DNA of 64,000 bases from Euptelea pleiosperma. Lineage: Eukaryota > Streptophyta > Magnoliopsida > Ranunculales > Eupteleaceae. Location of the stretch: assembly GCA_035048495.1 (NCBI GenBank), contig CM068544.1:14254138-14318137 (forward strand), in the 5' to 3' direction. The notes beneath the pieces are model-generated. The model was not told the DNA's origin. It ran no database searches and saw only the letters and a program-made list of their open reading frames with translations. The position numbers and the translations under genes are program-made. Shown piece after piece: positions 33,501 through 45,721 of this stretch; positions within the stretch are counted from its first letter, which is position 1, and every line of letters begins with the position of its first letter.

Positions 33501-35342
33501 ATGGCAGATGAACGGCCTCTGTATGAGACCTACTACAGTTTCTGTAAGAATCGAGGTGATCACTCTCAACAATGGTATGACAATTCTGCGTATCAACATG
33601 ATACTCAAGTCTCGCACACTTCTACAGGGTATGATAATCACCGAGATCCGAAGTACAATTCTATACTCCAAGAGCTTAAAAATTTAGTCTCTGCCCTTCG
33701 TGTCGCGGTCCAGCAACCTGTCCACAATTCTCAGTCTGTAGGATATTACCCTCCTATCCCGCAAGATGTCTGTACATTTCCATCTCCAATGCAGACCTCC
33801 TATGACAACACTTATTATCCGGACAATAGGAGTCACCATAACTTTGGTTGGGAACAGTCTGCCCTCCCGCAGTAACTTCCGCAGGATAATTATTCTTCCA
33901 GGTTTCATCAACCCAATGGAGAGTATGATTGGCAATACTCGCAATCCCAGTACCCATCATATCCACAGAATGACTATTCTGATCAACAGTGGGCCCCTCA
34001 GGATTTTCAGAGTCAGTAACTAGTCCCAGACACCACTTTGCCTTACAACTTTCATACCCAGTCGGACTACAATCAAGAGTTGGCACCTCAGCTCCCCTTG
34101 GCTGAACCGCCTCCGTTGGCTACTAAACCCGGTCTAGAGGACCTTCTCTCTCAGTACATTGCCCAGCAACAACAGTATTTCCAAGGTCTAGAGCACCAAC
34201 AACAGTTATCTATGGAGAGCTTGGAGCAACGTCTAGTTCAATTAGAAAATGAGAGAGAGGAAGTCAACTTCACTAGCCCACCTATAGCCTATCTTGAGGA
34301 GAGTGACATGGCCACTGTCTATAATGAGGAGTCGCACAATTGGACCAAGTACCAGAATTGCCAGGATGAAATAGAAGTTGTTACCACCCCTAGATCAAGC
34401 CTGATTATTGAGGAACCAGTGTATCCTAATTCGGTGCCTTTAACAGCACCAAATCTTGAACCTACCTCAGAGCAACCTATTTCTCACTCTACCTCTACTG
34501 ACCCTGATATCAATCTTCATGACACTTAGCTGTGTCTCGATTGTAGGATCCCAACTGTCCTAGATCTACCATTCCTGCCCACCTTCCTTGGACTGAGCCA
34601 TAATAGTGATGAACCCGTGTCTCCATCTATGGTGCCCTTACAGGCTGCCACTTCTGAACCGAGCCCAGAGAAACCTAGTTCCATCTCTATCTCTGATAAT
34701 TCTTTCTCTGCCCAAGATGTAGAAATTCCCACCGATGAGCCGTGTCTAGAACATGGGACTCCCGTTGTCCTGAACCTATCGGTCCCCACCGAGGAGGAAC
34801 ATATTGAGTGCGGGGATTGGAACATCCCTATCACATTAAGAAACATCGAGGTAGAGGTCAACAGTTTTCCCCCGTCACCCTACGTCGATGCTGTCGATGA
34901 ACCGTATGTCATGGCTAGTCTAATTTAGGACTCTCACAAGGATAAATTATCCAAGTGTCAAGAACACTTTGAGTCTGACTTCATCTCGGAGTCCAACATT
35001 TCTGGTATTACTGATCTGCAGGAGTCTGCTCCATTTAGATACATTCTCGCAAAACTCAATGAGTTTGCGACTCTACTAACCACGGTCAGAGAACCCACTA
35101 CTACTCCCCTCTCAGTCTTTACTGAGAAGCTTCTATCCCTCCCCGCTGAACTAAATGTTTTTGCGGGTCTGCTCAGAGAAACCACTCCTACTCTTCTCTC
35201 AATCTTTACTGAGAAGCTTCGATTCCTCCCAGATCAACTCCGTACTTTTGCCGGTCTGCTCAGAGAGCTCAATGCCCTTCTCTCAGTCTACACTGAGAAA
35301 GACCTGTTCTACACAGGTCTACCTAGACAAGGGATAGGATAG
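33501..35342 (+). pseudogene. E4 capsid-less gag-related frame (613 codons, four stops)
   Basis: One continuous frame from ATG at 33501 to TAG at 35340-35342, with in-frame stops at 33873, 34017, 34527 and 34926 but no frameshift. It starts like autonomous Gag residue 50 (MADERPLYET versus MAVERPLIET in E5), lacks about 190 residues covering the capsid and then the CCHC knuckle, keeps the glutamine-rich coiled region (QQQQYFQGLEHQQQ) and the VNFTSPPIAYLEE stretch, and lacks the protease LLDLGA. A segment similar to RIPVILGRPF appears to be duplicated, and the C-terminus is an internal repeat. Frame retention suggests the ancestor coded for a protein; the present copy cannot make it full length. 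Confidence 0.8.
35090..35310 (+). repeat. Internal tandem repeat in the E4 frame
   Basis: Three imperfect units of about 27-29 codons around VFTEKL..LP and FAGLLRE. E3 has about two units (minus strand, roughly 23160-23340). The unit seems derived from the linker sequence around MAREP-PLPTEV in E5/E6. Confidence 0.7.
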
Positions 35343-37243
35343 TTGTCTCCGTTCCACCTTAGGTGTCAGGAAGACTGCAGATTCACTCAGTCTCCATGAG
35401 TTTTATCTTGGTTGGGGGTACTTGATATACCCCCGTCATGTCTGGCTGAAGACGTAAAACTTAGCGCTTTCGAAAAGGCAATTTCGATATTCCTAGAGTA
35501 CATGAGTCTCATGCATTTGTTATTACTGTTATATCTCTGAAAATGCAGGTACATTCATTCTCCCGATCATCAGGTACCAAACACTGTCGAGTTTCTTCCG
35601 ACTTGGTAACATCCTTCCTGAACTTTTGCATCATCATCACTGATTTTTTATCATTTTATGTCCCGGTCATGAGCACCGAGGACGGTGCTGTATTTTGGTT
35701 GGGGGTGATTATTTACCAAAACTCATGTCTTCATTTTGATAAAAAAAAAAAAGTTTTTTGGGTGATTTCCGATGTTCACCAAAAGTTTTCTAGAATTTCA
35801 AAATTGTGTCAAATACCCTGACTTTGATTAGCTGAAAACCTCCGTTAAGTCAATATTGAGGATGTCAATTTTTGTTTAAGGTTAGCTTTGAGTCAAGTCA
35901 AGCGTGGCTACAGCAGTTTTGAAAACTTAGAAAAACTCAGATTCGGCACAATTGTACACGATCAACATCAGAGTCATCCTAAGTTTGGAAATTCTAGAGA
36001 TCCTGTGAGAAGAATTGTGGAGACCTAACCCAGTGAGCTTTCGAGCCTTTAATCATTTCAGAGAGTTATACATTAATCCTGAGTCACAAGATGACTCACT
36101 ATTCTTCATGCCCGCGATATTCGTTGAGAGATCTCATTATCTTTTGCTTCGATCATAAAACTCGGAACGACATTAACATTGGATTACTACGACAGAACCT
36201 TCTCTGTATCCAGTCAAGACAGTATACATGATAGTACAAACCCTAGAAAATGATTTAGGCCATTTTTCTTAACCATTCAGCCTTTTTACTCACCTGAATT
36301 ATACTTCACTAGAAACCCCTTGAACCCTTCTATAAAAGCCTTTTCTTTGTAAACCCATCAACCTAAAATCCAGTCCAGCTACGAAGCATGGCTGGCTATC
36401 CTTATTTTGAGATGGACAAAAGAATAAATGATGTGTGTATACCATGAAAAGAAAAGTAAAGAAGAAAAATCAAAAGTGGTTCAAGCTGAAAATAGAATAT
36501 GGAAAGAAAGTATGAAAAAGAGCTGAAAAGAAATTGAGCAGTCTCAGAAATATCAAGAAAAAGAGAAAAATACAAAAAAAAGGAAAAAGAACCAGATAAT
36601 GGTGTTACGCCAGAGGAAAAATGCAAGAAAATGGCAATATCCTCTCAAGATCTTTGAAATCCTGTATCCCTTTATCTCTCTAACCTGACCTAAGCCTCAT
36701 TACAACCTAGGAAAGTCCTACTTGATTCTAGGATAGTACGATCATAAAATACGGAGATTGGAGAAAGGGAAGCTATAGAGTTTGATCTGACGTTCCCGAG
36801 TGAAGTGGTATTCCAATCATGAGATCTTCTTTTGTTAAAAATGTCCTTCCTTCAAATAAAACATATGTGAGATCTTTTGCCTCTTTATATTAAAAACATC
36901 TCCTCACATATAAATTGAGAGAAAAGAAGAACACCCTTCTCGAGTGATTCCATTCCGAGTAGTTTACGAGTGAGAATTGAGGTCGAGGCATAAAAACTTA
37001 GAGGTGATCTAGAAATCTTTACTCTCGGATGATGAGAATGTTGAGCGCACACACACGCCGAGTCTGACTATTCTGGGTCATTGTTATCAGTCTGTAGTCT
37101 TGCCAAAACTTTTCAACTCTTCGCTAGCATGTAACTATTTTTTGCATCCATTCAATGATTTGACGAATGGTGTTTTCCCTGAGCTAATATGAAAAAGTGT
37201 GCAGCATGTGCAGAGCCCTTTTAAGCTCAGTTATTTCGCACTA
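35343..37243 (+). other. E4 3' UTR
   Basis: Collinear with the E5 and E6 3' UTRs despite loss of pol. It contains the hairpin GGGGGTA/TACCCCC (35414-35434), AGCACCG-AGGA-CGGTGCT (35672-35689) followed by GGTTGGGGGT (35697-35706), and an A-rich tract (36415-36600). No long reading frame. Confidence 0.75.
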
Positions 37244-37279
37244 ATTGCCAAGGATTGGCAATATGCTGGTTGAGGGTTG
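37244..37279 (+). promoter_or_regulatory. E4 hairpin and polypurine tract
   Basis: ATTGCCAA-GGA-TTGGCAAT (37244-37262), then GGTTGAGGGTTG (37268-37279) abutting the 3' LTR. One G of the run is A here, unlike E5 and E6. Confidence 0.75.
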
Positions 37280-40200
37280 TGATATTCGCTTCAAAGTGCG
37301 TATTTTCCATTATTATCCTCTAAGCATTATCCTACTCTCCTACGTAAAACTACTCTATTTATCCACTTTTCTATGTAAGAATCTCTTTTGTTGCGAAGAA
37401 CACACTTTTCTGGACGAAATGGTATATTTGCATGCATTAAACACATTTTCGGAAGTCTAGACATTGAGTCGTTCTGATAAAGTCTCATTACGCGTTTCTT
37501 CTATCGCAAGAAACCCCGATGGGACAATTCTCGAGACTTGTGAGCCCACATCGATTAGGAAAGTCCATTATCAAAGCTTAAAGAGCCCACATGCTATGAC
37601 TAGAAGATATGGGCCAAATATGGGCTGAATAAGAGGATCAAAAAGCCGGCCCAAAGAACGAAGAGAGCAGGAGAGCCAATGACCAAGAGATGGACCAAAG
37701 CGTTTAAAGCCACATGAGCCAGCAAGGAATGAGAGTCTACTCTACTAGAGAAGTGTGAGGATGGTCACAGTGAGGACCAGGGTTCCAGACCCTCTGTAAA
37801 TACTTTTTCTGATATTTTCTCTCTCATCTCTCCTTATTCTCTCTCTCTTCATCTCTCGGTCCTCGAATCTATTGACCTAACCCCAGAACTCCTGTCCATT
37901 GGCTCTGTCTCATCTCCCTTAGCTTTCTGACCATTGGATCTTCCATCGGGCCATTGGATCTCTATAGATCGCCATCTGATCTATCAATTCTATGCATCCG
38001 ACCATCCGATCGTGCCTCAGATCATTCGATCATCCATCCTATCACCCACCCGATCTCCATTGTAAAATCTCAATCTCTAGAACTCGGTTGATCCTATGGT
38101 TGATTGTAGATGAGAGAGAGTAGAGCACGATCTCCGAAGAAAGAAAAATGCATTATTCATTGATTGATATTTTGAGGGAAAATGCATTTTTCTCCCCTGG
38201 CAACCAAACGCACCCTAACCCGCAGCCTCGTAAGAGGTCCACATCCATCGAGCCCAGTGGCCCACTATCCTACTCACCTACCTTCTGGCCTATGGCCGAT
38301 GCACTCTGGACCCACGTTTATTTAGCGTTCCCATTTGGCCAACCACTGGCCGACACATGGCATCATCTCTTGGCCTAGTGGTCAATCAACCTTATGGCCA
38401 AACGGCCCATAAACCACGGCCCCAAGAGGACCGCTCACGCTCAGCCCGCTCCCATAAAGCCCACCTTTTTGGAAAAATTAAGGAGAGAGAGAGAGAGAGA
38501 CTTTTTCTCTCACTTCATCCTCGGTTTCTAAAACCGTTAAGGGAGGCTAAGCTCCTCCCTTTATAAAGAAAAGAGGGAACGAACCCTAGCTGGTTCTTTT
38601 CCCCCCCTTTCTTCTTTCTTTTCCCTATTCTTCTCTTCCCTTTCTTCTTGCTGGCCTTCCCCTTCCTCTCCGGCGAGTCTCCTCCGACGGGGTGGTGGAG
38701 CGCCCCCCTCTTCTCCTTCTTCTTCTTCCTTTTTCTTTCTTCTTCTTCTTCTTCTTCTTCTTCTTCTTCTTCTTCTTCTTCTTCTTCTCTGTCTTCTTAT
38801 TCTGTCCCTTTTCCTTGTCAGTCCACCGGAGTTGCAGAACTCCGGTCATCTTCCTCCTCCCTTCTTCACGCCGGAGTTGCAAACCTGCAACTCCAGTCGC
38901 CCACGGCCTCTCCACCGCTGCTGCCGCTACACACACCATGTGCGCGTCACACTTTCCCTTCCTTTGCTTCCTCTTCTTCCTCCACCACATCCTTTCCTCG
39001 TCCTTCTCCCCTTCTTCGTCGTCGTCTCCTTCTTGCCGGAGTTGCAGGTCTGCAACTCCGGCGGACTGGTTCATTTAACAACTAGTTTCTCCACTGTTCT
39101 GTTCCTCTCCACCACCGTTTCTTCTCTTCACTGATTCACGTCCCAAACCGTCTCTCCTTTTCCTCTCTTCCACCGCTTCGCCCTCGCCTCTCTCACAAAA
39201 ACCAGAAAAAGAAATAAAAAAAAAGGAGAGAACGGTGGGTTCCATCTTCCTCAGCCCGCCTGCAACAGCGCCTCCTCTTCTCTCCGACAACGCCCCCTCC
39301 TTCTCCACCTGCTACGCCTGCCCCCACTTCTTCCTCCCTGATCCTCCTCTTCCACCAGTCCGTCTCCTCCGCCTGCACGTCCAGCCAGCTTGCACCACCG
39401 TCTTCTCCCTCATCGCTGGACTGGGTCAGCGTCTCCACCATCATTTCGTGTGTTGCAGGTTGCAACTCCCGCCCCTCTAGCGCTGCCTCTGCCTTCGTCA
39501 CCTCTTGTCGGTGATCTACTTCACCGTTAGGGGTGAATAACTCCTCCACGCTGCTGGGTTTCTACCTCCCTTGCTGACCTACCAAAGCATACCTCCATCT
39601 CAGCTTGGAAAACCACTCCCCATCAAGTGCCAAAGCACCCTGCTCCTCTAGCCGTTCCACCACAGCATCTACGGCAACCTCCTTGTCGAGTTGCAGACCA
39701 GCAACACTTCACTAAAACCACCGCCCCTCTCCTTTTTGCCGCCTGCTAGCACCACCGTTTCACTTCTCCCGGCCCTCTTCTTCTATATCAAACAAAAGAA
39801 AAAAAAAACAGCAAGGCAAAAAAAAAAAAAGAAAAAAAAAAGAAAAAGAAAAGGTAGGAAGGATCGAACCATCCTTCTACCGCCTGCTGCCCTCTCCCAA
39901 GTCGGGCTCCTCTTACAACATGCGTTGTTGATTGGACACCCAACAAGGAACTGCTGCCACCAATAGGTTGACCTGCATCTCCCCAAATTGTTGGATCTAC
40001 TCGATCATTCCTCATGGTGGGTAAGCGATAACTTTCTCTCTCTTCTTTTTCATTTTCTCTCTCATCCTCTTTAGATTCTCTCTCTATCTTTCTCTATCTA
40101 TCTCTTGTTTCTCGCTCTAGTTTTTTTAGAAGGTTCTCTCTCTACATATTTCTCTCTAGATCTCTTTTTCTCCCTCTAGAGATCTCTCTCTAATTTTCTC

Positions 40201-40538
40201 TCTCCACTTCATTTTCTCTCTCTAACTCTCTCTAGAATTTTCTTCCTTAAAATTACTTTTTAGTTTATCTTATTTTATGTTATTTTCAATTCAAGCATTG
40301 TAATAAAACATTTTGATCACTAAATGATGAAGTTTGTTTTTATCTATTATTTCTTGTGATGGTCCGTCAGTTTTTGTTCTTATTCGCGCTAATCCGACTA
40401 ATCCCGAGTGCGGATCGACATCCGACACAAGCTACTGTGCAAAATTGCTCATTTTACAGGTTAAAAGTCTCGGATTAATTAAAAATATGTTGAAGTTAGG
40501 GTTTCCGTAACCAACAACGTAGAAAAACTCGACTTTCA
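37280..40538 (+). repeat. E4 3' LTR
   Basis: Same length as the 5' LTR (3,259 bp) although CTT and A tracts differ in length. The CTT array is longer (about 38737-38786) and the A-tract near 39820-39850 shorter. The MYB-type core is changed to TGACCATTGGA near 37926. Palindromes lie at about 38826-38844, 38872-38893 and 39035-39061. Confidence 0.9.
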
Positions 40539-41193
40539 GTCATGGGTCATGGGTATGGGCATGGGTCATGGGTCATGGGTCATGGGCTTAGGTTATGGGC
40601 CTATCTCATGGGCCAAGATAGATAGATAAAGAGAGAAATAGGATAGAGGTGGGAGAAAAATATAAAAATAAAAGCATTGAAGGGTCTTGAACCCTGGTCT
40701 TCTTTATTCTCTCTCGTCTGCTCCACCAATAAGTCAAACTTATCCTTTGATGTCAATTGGTGTGGCCTTTAACACCTAAGTCCTTCTCTTGGTCTCCAGC
40801 TATTCTCTCTCTTAGTCCTTGTTCCGGCTCTACGATCCTCTAGCTTTGCCCGTATATGTCTTCTATCTTTTTATCCTAGTCTATTGGCTCTTTAAGCTTT
40901 GATAGAAGTCTTCTGTGGTTGATCGTGGGCCCGCCAGTCCTCGAGAATCGCCCGATAGGGTCTCCTACAAGTGAAAAAGCGCGTAATGAGATTCAACTAA
41001 AACACCTTGATACTGGACTATCCGAAATGCGTATATTTCATGCAAATAGTAGATTTTCGTCTAAAGAATGCATTCTACGCAATGAAAGAAACTCTTATTT
41101 GGAAAAGTCGACAAAAAGACAAGTTTTACGGAGGAGAATGCGACATCGCTATAAGGATAATGGCTTAAAATAAGCACTTTTGAGCGAATATCA
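40539..41193 (-). repeat. E3 5' LTR, second part (U3 end)
   Basis: Begins with the repeated TSD GTCAT inside the ATGGGT minisatellite and ends GAATATCA at 41193. This is the right-hand end of the whole left nest; the flank starts ATTAC. Confidence 0.85.
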
Positions 41194-42575
41194 ATTACGT
41201 AAACGTAATGGCGCCCATACCATATACTCTGATCATCTTTGCCTTTTAAGTAAAATTCAATATTATCTTTAAGGTATACTACTCAAGGGATCCTACAAGT
41301 AGGATGTACCTTTTTCATTCGATTATTGGCGCAAATCCACATCTCTTGTGAACTCCAATATCGAAGTAAATCTCTTTTAGGGTCCTTAAGGTTCAATTAC
41401 TAGGGTCCTTAGGGTCCATTTTCTCAAAATGCCTCACAGTCTAAAGTATAGGTTACAACCCACCTAAAACTAATATTCTTTTATAAGTGTTACAACCCAA
41501 AACAACCCCATTTTTATGGATGTAACCATCCAAAATCAACCATCTTCTATGAATATAAAAGAAAATGAATATACATGTTTTTCATGAAGAAATTCACAAA
41601 GAATACGCATGCTTGCTTTAAAAAAAAACAGAGATATCACTTCTTTATATTTCTAAAGTTAACACAACTATAAATTAACTTCATGCTTTTGAAAAGAAGA
41701 AATCAAGATAAAACATGTATTTTAAGGATGCATTTCACAAAGAGGGGAAGGATGTACTTACTGTTTTTCTCTGATTCTCTTCTTCTTCTAGTATGTTAAT
41801 CTCCTTCCCAAGTGGAGCAGTTTCCTCTTCTGGAGTTCTTTGCAATTCCTTCTCTTTCCCTCTCTATTACCAGTTTCTCTCTCTAGGTATTTCAATACTA
41901 AGTATTAAAGTAGTAAAAGAGTTAAGCTCTCCTCTCCTATTTATAGAGTTTCAAGCCCTTGATTAGAGTGTATAAACTTACACTCAAGTCAGTGTAAGTC
42001 AGGCTTGATATTAAGGTTATAATTGTGCGTATACTCGTAATGGCTATGGTGTGTTTCTTAACACCTAAGTCAATACAAGTCAGGCCTGATATTTAGATTA
42101 TTATAGTGCGTATACTCGTAATGGCTATGGTGTGTTTATTAACACCTAAGTCAATACAAGTCAGGCCTGATATTAATAAAATATCTATGAGTTATATTAT
42201 GATGCATTAGTACCCAAGTTAATAATATGCATCCTAGATATTTTGTGAGAATAATTCCTAATTACTTATTAAGTACTAACTGTGTGCGCGGCAGGGGCCA
42301 GAATATGTTTTTCGGGTTTATGGTTCAGATTTTAACATAATAATTTTTTTAGTCCCATAAGTGTATAGTGCGGTACCCCGTGAATAGTATTAAAATACCA
42401 AAGATCCTGAAATTATCGAAAATTCATAGAATTATCAGATAATTATATTAAGCTATTCTACATCATTTATTAGCAGCAATTAGATACAGTAGAGGTAAAA
42501 TAGTGATTTAGAGTAGATTCACAAAAGAATGATCAGAAATACGCTAGTGTCCTCTGATCAATATGGGTCATTACA
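41194..42575. other. 1.4-kb island without Athila similarity; possible foreign LTR
   Basis: AT-rich, with no long reading frame. Read on the minus strand it begins TGTAATGACCC at 42575, a start I associate with some plant gypsy LTRs, and has CTATAAATA about 630 bp further (41938-41946), followed by a CT/GA-rich stretch. No matching CA end, PBS or TSD is clear, so the LTR reading is tentative. It could instead be the only host DNA in the window. Confidence 0.35.
41980..42176. repeat. 81-bp tandem repeat, about 2.5 copies
   Basis: The segment GTGCGTATACTCGTAATGGC recurs at 42025 and 42106, and AAGTCAGGCYTGATATT recurs three times with the same spacing. No similarity to the LTRs. Confidence 0.8.
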
Positions 42576-44130
42576 GTCAAGCTCACTGGACTGGTTCGTC
42601 TTCTCCGGCGAGCTCTTCACTCCACCCCGTCCTAGCAGCTTTCCGTTGCTGTACAGTCAACCACATTGCATCTCCTCCTTCTCCTACTATTAGGATCTGC
42701 AAGCTTCGGTCTTGCTGGCCAAACCAGCAAGAAATCCAACTCCACGCACCTACTGTCTCTGCCCGCACCTCCACCTAGGAGCTCTTGCGTTTTCTCTCCG
42801 CCTGAACCTGCTGCTTCTTCCCTACCATTAATTACAGATCGTTCCACCTGTAACCTACAACCAGCGAACTCCATTGCTGCACCGGTCTGCAACTCCTTCC
42901 TCACCGCTCCTCCCTTGTTGCTGAACCAAGTAGCACACCATTTCCTCATCTACAACACCTTTTTGCCATTAAAATCGGCGAACTCCGGAGCTGCCACGTT
43001 GCACCACCATTCACATCCTCAAACCGTTGCCAGACTGATCCCATTCCCGCATGCCACCTACAACTACTCTTTTTCACGTCTGCAACAAGACCAACAAAGT
43101 CCTCTTCTTACCGTCTGCATCCCCATTCATCATTTAGGTGCTGTCCTCCATCACCGTTAGCTCACCTGCCTGCGAGTCAAAGAGGAGATTGTGCCTCCTC
43201 TTGGTGGTTGTGCAATAACCTAACCTCTGCACGTGTTTCCCCCCAAGGACCACTTCTGCCACCATTAAAACTACACCACGCAGCCAGCTTGTAGCAGCAA
43301 GGTCTTCCTCTAAGTCGCCAACCTCTCATTCTCTCCACCAACCTACATCTCACCAAGCCGTTGTACATCTCTCCTTCAATCACGTGGCTACTCCAATCTC
43401 CTTCAGGAATGTACATTTCCTTCGACTGCAACTCCATGAACTAGATCTGGTTCAGTTTTGCATTAGAAACATCACCTTTGCTGCCACCAAGTGGTACACT
43501 CTTCTTTCCGGCAAGAATTCACCCCAAGGTAAGCTCTTAAGGTGGTCTCTTCTTTCTCTCTCTCTCTAGCTTTCTCTCTCCTTATTGTTTTCCCCTTAAA
43601 TCCTCTATTTCTCTCTCTAAATTGCATCTTTAGATTTTCTCTCTAGAAATTACATTCTCTCCCTTTCTATCTCTAAAACCTCCATATTTTTATTTCTAAA
43701 CATTCTTATTTTTGTTACTTTCTCTCTCCACCTAGATCTTATTTTTCTCTCTTGAATTTATAATTTTCTCTCTCTAATTGTTGCTTTCTTGAATAAATTT
43801 GATTTCAGTAATTTAAAATGTTAAATGCAAATTATATCTGAATAGTGATTAATAAAGTTCATTAAATTCATTTCAAAGTTTTGTTATTTGATTTGTAAGA
43901 TTTTGCTTTAATTAGTCCAGATAACTTTTACATCAAAAAAAATTTAAAAATCGATCCTCAATCACCATTCTCACCCCTTCCATTATTTTTAGCAGATTTC
44001 TGTTAATTGTTCAATTATTTGCCCTAACCCCGAGTGCGGACGATATCCGACACGAGCCACTGTCAAGTCTGCATTTTTGCAGATTAAGTGAACCAATTCG
44101 AAGAAATTACAAATATTGTTGAAATCAAGG
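42576..44130 (+). repeat. Truncated sense-strand Athila LTR (R-U5 part)
   Basis: Plus-oriented LTR sequence with CTCTCTAG-rich tract (43560-43780) and U5 block with GTGCGGACGATATCCGAC near 44033. U3 is missing on the left; on the right it is cut about 40 bp before its end by E5 at CAAGG (44126-44130). The rest should lie beyond the right end of E5, outside the window. Confidence 0.75.
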
Positions 44131-45526
44131 TGAAAGTAGGTTTTTTCCGCGTCGTTGGTTACGGAAACCCTAGAATCAACAAGATTTGTAATTTGATCCG
44201 AGCCTCAAAATTCCTGCAAAATTACAGGCTTTTGTATAGGGATTCGTGTCGGATGTCGATCCACACTCGGGGTTAGTTTGCGCAATTCAAGGACATAAAA
44301 TGATGGAATTTGCTAGAGACTATGAAAAGGTGAGAATGGTGGGTAATCGGGGTTTTAAAACATCTTTTGTGATTGAGAAATCCATTATAACTTATTCAAA
44401 AATAAAGAACACTTAAGCAATAAAATCATGAAACAATTATGCTAAAACATCCTTCATTCATTAGATTAAAAATGTCAAATTATAATAAAAGGAATTACAT
44501 TGTAATGAACTAACTAGAAAGCCATCTTAGAGAAAGAACTGGTAGAGAGAGAAACAAACTAGAGGGAACTAGAGAAAAAAAATGTTAGACTATTTTAGAG
44601 AGAGAATGTACTAGATCTAAAGAGAGAAAGGGAGAGAGCGAAACTACTTCGTGTACTTACCTTGGGCAAGATCGGCCAATGGATGAGTGGTTACCCACGA
44701 GCTCGCCCATATGATTGTGCACAGAGTTTCAAGAGGGAAGTCTCCGGAGTTGGTGGAGATCACGGCCCAGCCATGGAGAGTCACGCACCGGGGAGCTTTG
44801 AGTGGTGGTTAGTGACACTTTGGAGATATTCCCGGTTCACGACATGCAGAGGAGTGGGCGGCAGAGACGCTTGCTGGTCTTCTTCTTGGTCTTCTTTTTT
44901 TTTTTTTTTTTTTTTTTTTTGGTTTTCGTTTCTTTGAAAAATGAGAAGGAGAAGGGGGTAATAACGGTTGGGATTCGAGAGGGTTAGAGAGGAGATGGTG
45001 GCCGTGAGATGAGCGGCATCTTCCTCCAAATGCTGCTGACGGTGAAGAAGTTGCAGGCACGCCCGCAACTCGCGATGGAAACCACCAGAAACGGCAATGG
45101 AGATCGCCGGTTGAGAGAGGGTGATGGAGAACGTTATAACCGCCCTTTAGCTTGCTGGTTTTGCCTTTTGTGAGGTCGAAACAGCGAAAGAAAAAATATT
45201 AATCGAGAAGAGGTGATGAGCCATCGGTTGTGGAGGGTTTGGGGGTGAAGTAGCAGGTAGGAGGCGGTGGACGGTGCTGCGAGCCGGAGTTGCAGGCTGC
45301 AACTTCGGTAGAAGGCGTGACAAAGATGATGAAGAAGATGAAGGAAAGAAGAGAGAAAATGGGGCCAAAGAAGAGGGAATCATCCGCCAAGGTTTTGGGG
45401 AAGGAGAGGTGAAATAAGGAGGGGGATTAGGGTTTTTGAAATTAGGGTTCGTCCCCCTCCTTCCTTTTAAAGCTTCCCTATTTCCTTTAATGGAAATAGG
45501 GGGTTTTTGAAAATAAAAAAATAAGA

Positions 45527-45560
<34 letters not shown>

Positions 45561-45721
45561 TTTAAGTAAAACACTACTTTTTTATGGGGAATCTCCCCAA
45601 TTAGTGGACCCCCCCATTTAATTAAAATTATTTTGAAATTCGCGGGGTCCACTAACTGGTCGGACAGCGGGTCGATGAAGATGGGCCCGGCTACTGGCCC
45701 GCATGGATTGATGATGTCTAT
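44131..45721 (-). repeat. E5 3' LTR, first part
   Basis: TGAAAGTAGG to the S3 insertion at TCTAT (45717-45721). It includes a T-tract (44888-44919), a palindrome with one mismatch near 45283-45308, the inverted repeat beside a TTTAAAAGG box near 45465-45500, and an AT dinucleotide run (45531-45557). Confidence 0.85.

Larger units (their letters stand above)
28446..40538 (+). mobile_element. E4: complete non-autonomous Athila derivative (12.1 kb)
   Basis: Full-length element with two 3,259-bp LTRs, TSD GTCAT (28441-28445, 40539-40543), PBS, leader, a degenerate gag-related frame, 3' UTR and PPT. It has no capsid, zinc knuckle, protease active site, RT, RNase H or integrase, so it must have used proteins of an autonomous relative such as E5. 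The LTRs are near-identical by eye apart from microsatellite lengths and scattered substitutions, which indicates a young insertion. Its internal structure is shared with E3, so this is an established non-autonomous family and not a one-off deletion. Confidence 0.88.

Noticed and set aside
41194..42575. Host gene or promoter
   Set aside because: No reading frame of useful length and no exon-like pattern; the TATA-like box alone is insufficient.
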